This document shows, piece after piece, positions 60,098-64,000 of a stretch of DNA of 64,000 bases. Within the stretch, counting starts at the first letter, position 1, and each line of letters begins with the position of its first letter. The notes beneath the pieces were generated by a model. It searched no databases. It saw nothing but the letters and a program-made list of their open reading frames with translations, and had not been told where the DNA came from. The DNA comes from JAWLGJ01 sp041685145. Lineage in GTDB: Bacteria > Pseudomonadota > Alphaproteobacteria > Rhodospirillales > Magnetospirillaceae. The stretch is from the NCBI GenBank assembly GCA_041685145.1, contig JAWLGJ010000010.1:10852-74851 (forward strand). The letters are read 5' to 3'. The position numbers and the translations under genes were made by a program.

Positions 60098-60751
60098 ATG
60101 ACCGTCAAGATCGCGCCCAGCATCCTGTCCGCCGACTTCGCCCGCCTGGGCGAGGAGGTCCGCGCCATCGACGCGGCCGGCTGCGACTATGTCCACATCG
60201 ACGTCATGGACGGCCATTTCGTGCCCAACATCACCATCGGGCCGGGGGTGGTGAAGGCCTTGCGCCCGCACAGCGACAAGGTCTTCGACGTGCATCTGAT
60301 GATCGACCCCGTCGATCCCTTCGTCGAGGCCTTCGCCGCCGCCGGTAGCGACATCATCACCGTGCACGCCGAGGCGGGCTATCACCTCGACCGCACGCTG
60401 CAGCTCATCCGCTCGCTGGGCAAGAAGGCGGGGGTGTCGCTGAATCCGCATACCCCGGAATCGGTGGTGGAGTACCTGCTCGACAAGCTGGACCTCATCC
60501 TGGTGATGAGCGTCAACCCCGGCTTCGGCGGGCAAAGCTTCATCGACAGCCAGGTCGAGAAGGTGCGCCGCCTGCGCGCCATGATCGGCGAGCGGCCCAT
60601 CGACCTGGAGGTCGATGGCGGCGTCACCGCCGACAACGCCTGGAAGGTCGTCGAGGCCGGCGCCGACGTGCTGGTGGCCGGTTCGGCGGTGTTCAAGACG
60701 CCCGACTACGGCGCCAATATGCAGGCCATCCGCGCCAGCCGCCGCGGCTGA
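60098..60751 (+). CDS. cbbE: Ribulose-phosphate 3-epimerase
   Basis: The enzyme interconverts xylulose-5-phosphate and ribulose-5-phosphate, supplying phosphoribulokinase. The 217-residue TIM-barrel product has IAPSILSADFARLGEEV, YVHIDVMDGHFVPNITIGP, VHLMIDPVDPFVEAFAAAG, VMSVNPGFGGQSFI and LEVDGGVTADNAWKVVEAG with VAGSAVF at the end. The metal and catalytic residues (His and Asp of IDVMDGH, Asp of VDGGV) are present. GGGAGGAAACG precedes ATG 60098. It is the last cbb gene, also called rpe. No RuBisCO gene follows. Confidence 0.95.
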   Translation: MTVKIAPSILSADFARLGEEVRAIDAAGCDYVHIDVMDGHFVPNITIGPGVVKALRPHSDKVFDVHLMIDPVDPFVEAFAAAGSDIITVHAEAGYHLDRTLQLIRSLGKKAGVSLNPHTPESVVEYLLDKLDLILVMSVNPGFGGQSFIDSQVEKVRRLRAMIGERPIDLEVDGGVTADNAWKVVEAGADVLVAGSAVFKTPDYGANMQAIRASRRG

Positions 60752-60970
60752 CGCCCGCGGCGGGACGCCGCCCGCCCGCCGGCCTGGAAATTCGGTCTAT
60801 GCCCTATACGGCCAGCCCTCTGCTGATCGTGGTAGCCCCTCCTGGTGATTTCCCCACCGGGCCATAATCCTACAATTGACCCTCGTGCGGCCCCCCATGC
60901 CCTCCGGTTCAGGACCGGGGCGGGGAACGGGGGCGCCGCCGTCGCCTTGGCCTGACGGAAGACATACCGA

Positions 60971-63900
60971 ATGCAGCGTGCCCTGTGGTTGATGGCCCTG
61001 TGCCTGTTCGTCCTGGCCACCATCGGCTTCTGGGGCCTGGCGATCTGGCAGGACCGCGCCGCCACCCTGGATGCCGCCAAGGGCGAAACCGCCGCCAAGG
61101 CGCGCCTGCTCGAAGAGCACGCCGAGGGCGTGCTGGAGGCCGGCGACCGTCTGCTGGCGCATGTCGGCGTGATGGCGAACCGCCGCGCCCTGTCCGACCC
61201 GGAGGAGGGCCGCCGCGCCTTCGCCGACCTCCGGCGCCTGGTGGAGGCGACGCCGCAGGTATCGGCGGTGTGGGTGCTGGACGAAAACGGCGATTCGCCG
61301 CTGGACACCTGGACCCATCCGCCGGCACCGCGCAACTACGCGCACCGCGACTACTTCCGCGCCCACGCCGACGGGTACGCCGACCTGTATATCGGCGCGG
61401 TGGAGCCGGGCGCGATGGTGGGTGTGCCGCGCTTCACCCTCAGCCGGCCCGTGCGCGGCGACGACGGCGCCTTCCGCGGCGTCGCCGCCGCCGGCGTCTT
61501 CAGCGACTATTTCATCAGCCTCTACAAGGAGGCGGGGTCCGGCGATGCGCTGGCGCTCTACACCCTTGCCGGCGACCGCCTCGCCGCCTGGCCCGCCAAG
61601 TCCGATGTGTATTTCGGCGCCGCCGTGCGGCGCGCCGGGGCCGGCGAACCGCGCGGCCTGGCGCGGATGCCCGGCCCCGAGGGCGAGCGCATCGTCGCCT
61701 TCCGGCGGCTGCCGGCCTATCCGGTGGTGGTCGTGGCCTCGCTGCCGCTGTCCGAGGCCCTGGCGGGCTGGCAGCGCCGCGCCGCGGCCTCGGGCGGCTT
61801 CGTACTGCTGGTCGTCGCCGGCTTCATTGCGCTGACCCTGCGCGCCCTGCGGGCGGCGCGCAACGAGCGCGCGGCGCTGGCGCGGCTGGAGGACTCGCAC
61901 GCGCTGCTGGAGGCGCGCGTGGCGGCGCGCACGGCGGAACTGGAGGCGCTGTACCGCGACGCGCCGGTAGGGCTGGCGCTGATCGGCGACGACCTGCGGG
62001 TGCTGAAGGCCAACGAGCGTTTCGCCACCTATGCCGCCCTGCCCGCCGCCGAGCAGGTGGGGCGGCCGCTCTTGGACCTCGTGGCGCCGATGAGCCCGCC
62101 GCTGGAGCCGATGCTGCGCCGCGTGGTGGCCAGCGGCGAGCCGGTGCTGGGCTATGAGACGCGGGCGCACCGCGCGGACGGGGAGCGCATCTGGCGGCAG
62201 GACTTCTACCCGGTCACCAACGCCGCCGGCGGCGTCGTCGCCGTGGGCGCCGTCGTCCGGGACATCACCGAGGAGGCCCGCGTCCAGGCCGCCCTGCGGG
62301 CCAGCGAGGAGCGCCTGCGGGTGACGGTGGAGAACGCGCCGCTGGTGCTGGCCAATTGCGACCGGCAACTGCGCTACACTTGGCTGTCGAGCACGCATCC
62401 CGAGATCGAGGCCGAGCGCCTGCTGGGGCGGCGCGATGACGAGATCTTCCCCCCCGACGTGGCCCGCGACCTGATGGCGCGCAAACGGCGCGTGCTGACC
62501 ACCGGGCGGGGCCAGCGCGGCGAGATCGGCCTGGACACGCCGCGCGGGCGGCGCTGGTGGGACGTGACCTTCAACCCGCTGTTCGGCGCCGGCGGCATCG
62601 TCGAGAGCCTGACCATGACCGGCCTGGACATCACCGAGCGCAAGAGCGCCGAACAGGCGCTGCTCAACCGCGAGACCGAGCTGCGGCTGATCGCCGACGC
62701 CATCCCGGCCTTCATCGCCTCGGTCGGGCCCGATCTGCGCTGCCGGTTCGTCAACCGCTATTACGCCGACCGCTTCGAGCATTCGCAGCGCGAGGCGCCG
62801 GGGCGCCACCTGTCGGAGGTCATCGGCGCCGCCACCTATGGCACCATCATGGAGCGTGCCCAGGCGGCGCTGGCGGGGCGGGGCAGCGAAATGGAACTGT
62901 CGCTGCCGCAGAAGGGCGGCGCGCGACACATGCGGGCGCATCTCATCCCCCGCACCACCCGCGACGGCCGCTGCAACGGGTTCTATCTCTACGCCATCGA
63001 CGTCACCGAGCAGAAGGCGGCGGACGAACGCCAGGCGCTGCTGATGGCGGAACTGGACCATCGCGTGCGCAACATCCTGGCCTCGATCCAGTCGATGGTG
63101 ACGCTGACCGGGCTGTCGGCCGAATCGAAGCAGGACTACGCCGAGGCGCTGGAGGGGCGCGTGGCGGCGATGGCGCGCACCCATGGGCTGCTGACCCGGG
63201 CCCGCTGGCGCGGCGCCAGCCTGGAGCGCCTGGTCCGCGACGAACTGGAGCCCTATGCCCGCGACGGCGAGGCGGTGGTGCTCGACGGCGGTGTCGACTG
63301 CATGTTGGGCCCCAAGGAGGCGGTGAATTTCGCCCTCGTCGTCCACGAACTGGCCACCAACGCCGCCAAATACGGCGCCCTCTCGGTGCCCACCGGGCGG
63401 GTGGTGGTGACCTGGGCGGTGCGTCGCCGCCCCGAGGGGCCGTCTATGCTGGACCTGACGTGGCGGGAAGAGGGCGGCCCGCCGGTGACCGCGCCGCGGC
63501 GGCACGGCTTCGGCTCGCGCCTCATCGAGACCGCTTTGGGCCGCGCCGAGGATACCGCGGTGGAGCTTGCCTTCCACCCCGAGGGCGTGCGCTGCGACAT
63601 CCGCATGACGCTGCACTGCCAGACGCCGCGCGGCCCGCAGATCGCGCCGCGCGCGGCCGCCGGGAACCCGGTGCTCCTCGGCGAGCAGCCGCTGCGCGGC
63701 GTGCGGGTGCTGCTGGTCGAGGACGAGATGCTGGTGGGGATGCAGATGCGGCGGGCGTTGGCCGATGCCGGCGCCGAGGTGCTGGGGCCGGCGCCGACGC
63801 TCCACGACGCGGCGGAGCTGGCCCGCAATGGGGCGCCGCAACTCGGCGTCCTGGACGTGAACCTCAACGGCGAGATGGTCGACGGCCTCGCCGACCGCCT

Positions 63901-64000
63901 GGCGCGCCAGGCGGTGCCCTTCGTCTTCGTGACCGGCTATGACACCGCCCCCGTGCTGCCGGCGGGCTTCCATACCGCCCCCGCCTTCCAGAAGCCGGTG
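60971..64000 (+). CDS. Membrane hybrid HWE-family histidine kinase with C-terminal receiver (cut by window end)
   Basis: The frame is open from ATG 60971 to the last base, 1010 residues without stop. It has a membrane helix at about 4-24 and a periplasmic Cache-like sensor (about 30-265, with YAHRDYFRAHADGYADLYIG). A second helix (about 276-294) and three PAS domains (about 325-440, 445-565 and 575-690) follow. An HWE/HisKA_2 kinase comes next with His697 in ELDHRVRNILASIQSMVTLT, VVHELATNAAKYGALS and the LTWREEGGPP motif. A receiver begins at about 911 (Asp962 in LGVLDVNLNGEMVDG), and the visible end is FQKPV. Probably fewer than 30 residues are missing. HWE kinases often control the general stress response or light/chemo responses in alphaproteobacteria. 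Confidence 0.93.
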   Translation, partial: MQRALWLMALCLFVLATIGFWGLAIWQDRAATLDAAKGETAAKARLLEEHAEGVLEAGDRLLAHVGVMANRRALSDPEEGRRAFADLRRLVEATPQVSAVWVLDENGDSPLDTWTHPPAPRNYAHRDYFRAHADGYADLYIGAVEPGAMVGVPRFTLSRPVRGDDGAFRGVAAAGVFSDYFISLYKEAGSGDALALYTLAGDRLAAWPAKSDVYFGAAVRRAGAGEPRGLARMPGPEGERIVAFRRLPAYPVVVVASLPLSEALAGWQRRAAASGGFVLLVVAGFIALTLRALRAARNERAALARLEDSHALLEARVAARTAELEALYRDAPVGLALIGDDLRVLKANERFATYAALPAAEQVGRPLLDLVAPMSPPLEPMLRRVVASGEPVLGYETRAHRADGERIWRQDFYPVTNAAGGVVAVGAVVRDITEEARVQAALRASEERLRVTVENAPLVLANCDRQLRYTWLSSTHPEIEAERLLGRRDDEIFPPDVARDLMARKRRVLTTGRGQRGEIGLDTPRGRRWWDVTFNPLFGAGGIVESLTMTGLDITERKSAEQALLNRETELRLIADAIPAFIASVGPDLRCRFVNRYYADRFEHSQREAPGRHLSEVIGAATYGTIMERAQAALAGRGSEMELSLPQKGGARHMRAHLIPRTTRDGRCNGFYLYAIDVTEQKAADERQALLMAELDHRVRNILASIQSMVTLTGLSAESKQDYAEALEGRVAAMARTHGLLTRARWRGASLERLVRDELEPYARDGEAVVLDGGVDCMLGPKEAVNFALVVHELATNAAKYGALSVPTGRVVVTWAVRRRPEGPSMLDLTWREEGGPPVTAPRRHGFGSRLIETALGRAEDTAVELAFHPEGVRCDIRMTLHCQTPRGPQIAPRAAAGNPVLLGEQPLRGVRVLLVEDEMLVGMQMRRALADAGAEVLGPAPTLHDAAELARNGAPQLGVLDVNLNGEMVDGLADRLARQAVPFVFVTGYDTAPVLPAGFHTAPAFQKPV

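Noticed and set aside
60797..63973. 1058-residue minus-strand open frame at the right end
   Set aside because: It is a shadow of the HWE kinase, which has full domain support on the plus strand.

Overview
The window is very GC-rich, densely coded DNA with mostly 1-4 base gene overlaps. It looks like the chromosome of an alphaproteobacterium of the order Rhodospirillales. Pointers are an alphaproteobacterial mitofilin (Mic60) protein in the hem operon, a five-gene cbb (Calvin cycle) operon, a developmental-type chemosensory cluster resembling Rhodospirillum centenum Che3, a double cold-shock-domain protein, and HisKA/HWE sensor kinases of the types common in this class. The genus cannot be fixed from the sequence alone.

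Layout. (1) 1-9.8 kb, tetrapyrroles: the end of an SDR-type gene, tsaD, then hemC-hemD-mic60-hemY-like; a tRNA-Thr(CGU) with its own promoter; and cobalamin genes cobM (+), cbiD-cobK (-) and cobA (+), with a small DUF4168-like exported protein between them. (2) 9.8-10.1 kb: a repeat-rich spacer with a tandem 49-bp repeat and an inverted REP-like pair. (3) 10.1-20.9 kb, one minus-strand chemosensory operon read as cheW - cheR(TPR) - cheW - mcp - cheA(REC) - cheB - REC-REC histidine kinase (CheS3-like) - REC-PAS histidine kinase. It is followed by a divergent membrane coiled-coil gene. (4) 21.9-22.3 kb: a gene-free, hairpin-rich spacer with a minus-oriented terminator. (5) 22.3-29.7 kb: dapF-mtaB-ftsY, a four-PAS histidine kinase, phnN, a double cold-shock protein and a tiny membrane protein. 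(6) 29.9-50.3 kb: an eight-gene trehalose/alpha-glucan operon, glgE(fusion)-treS/mak(fusion)-glgB-glgX-treZ-malQ-treY-glgP. (7) 50.3-54.8 kb: a Sel1-repeat protein, a PAS-GGDEF-EAL c-di-GMP enzyme and a LuxR-type regulator with a degenerate receiver. (8) 54.9-60.8 kb: cbbF-cbbP-cbbT-cbbA-cbbE. (9) 61.0 kb to the edge: an HWE-type hybrid histidine kinase cut by the window end.

How the parts fit. The alpha-glucan operon can interconvert trehalose, maltose, maltose-1-phosphate and branched glucan: TreS/Mak and GlgE build glucan, GlgB branches it, GlgP/GlgX/MalQ degrade it, and TreY/TreZ return it to trehalose. No glgC or glgA lies in the window, so the GlgE route may be the main polymerising route encoded here. 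The cbb operon covers regeneration steps of the Calvin cycle but has no RuBisCO beside it, and its phosphoribulokinase is not of the usual proteobacterial type. The most system-like region is the Che3-like cluster: its downstream genes are two soluble hybrid histidine kinases rather than a CheY or a diguanylate cyclase, which argues for control of development or gene expression rather than swimming.
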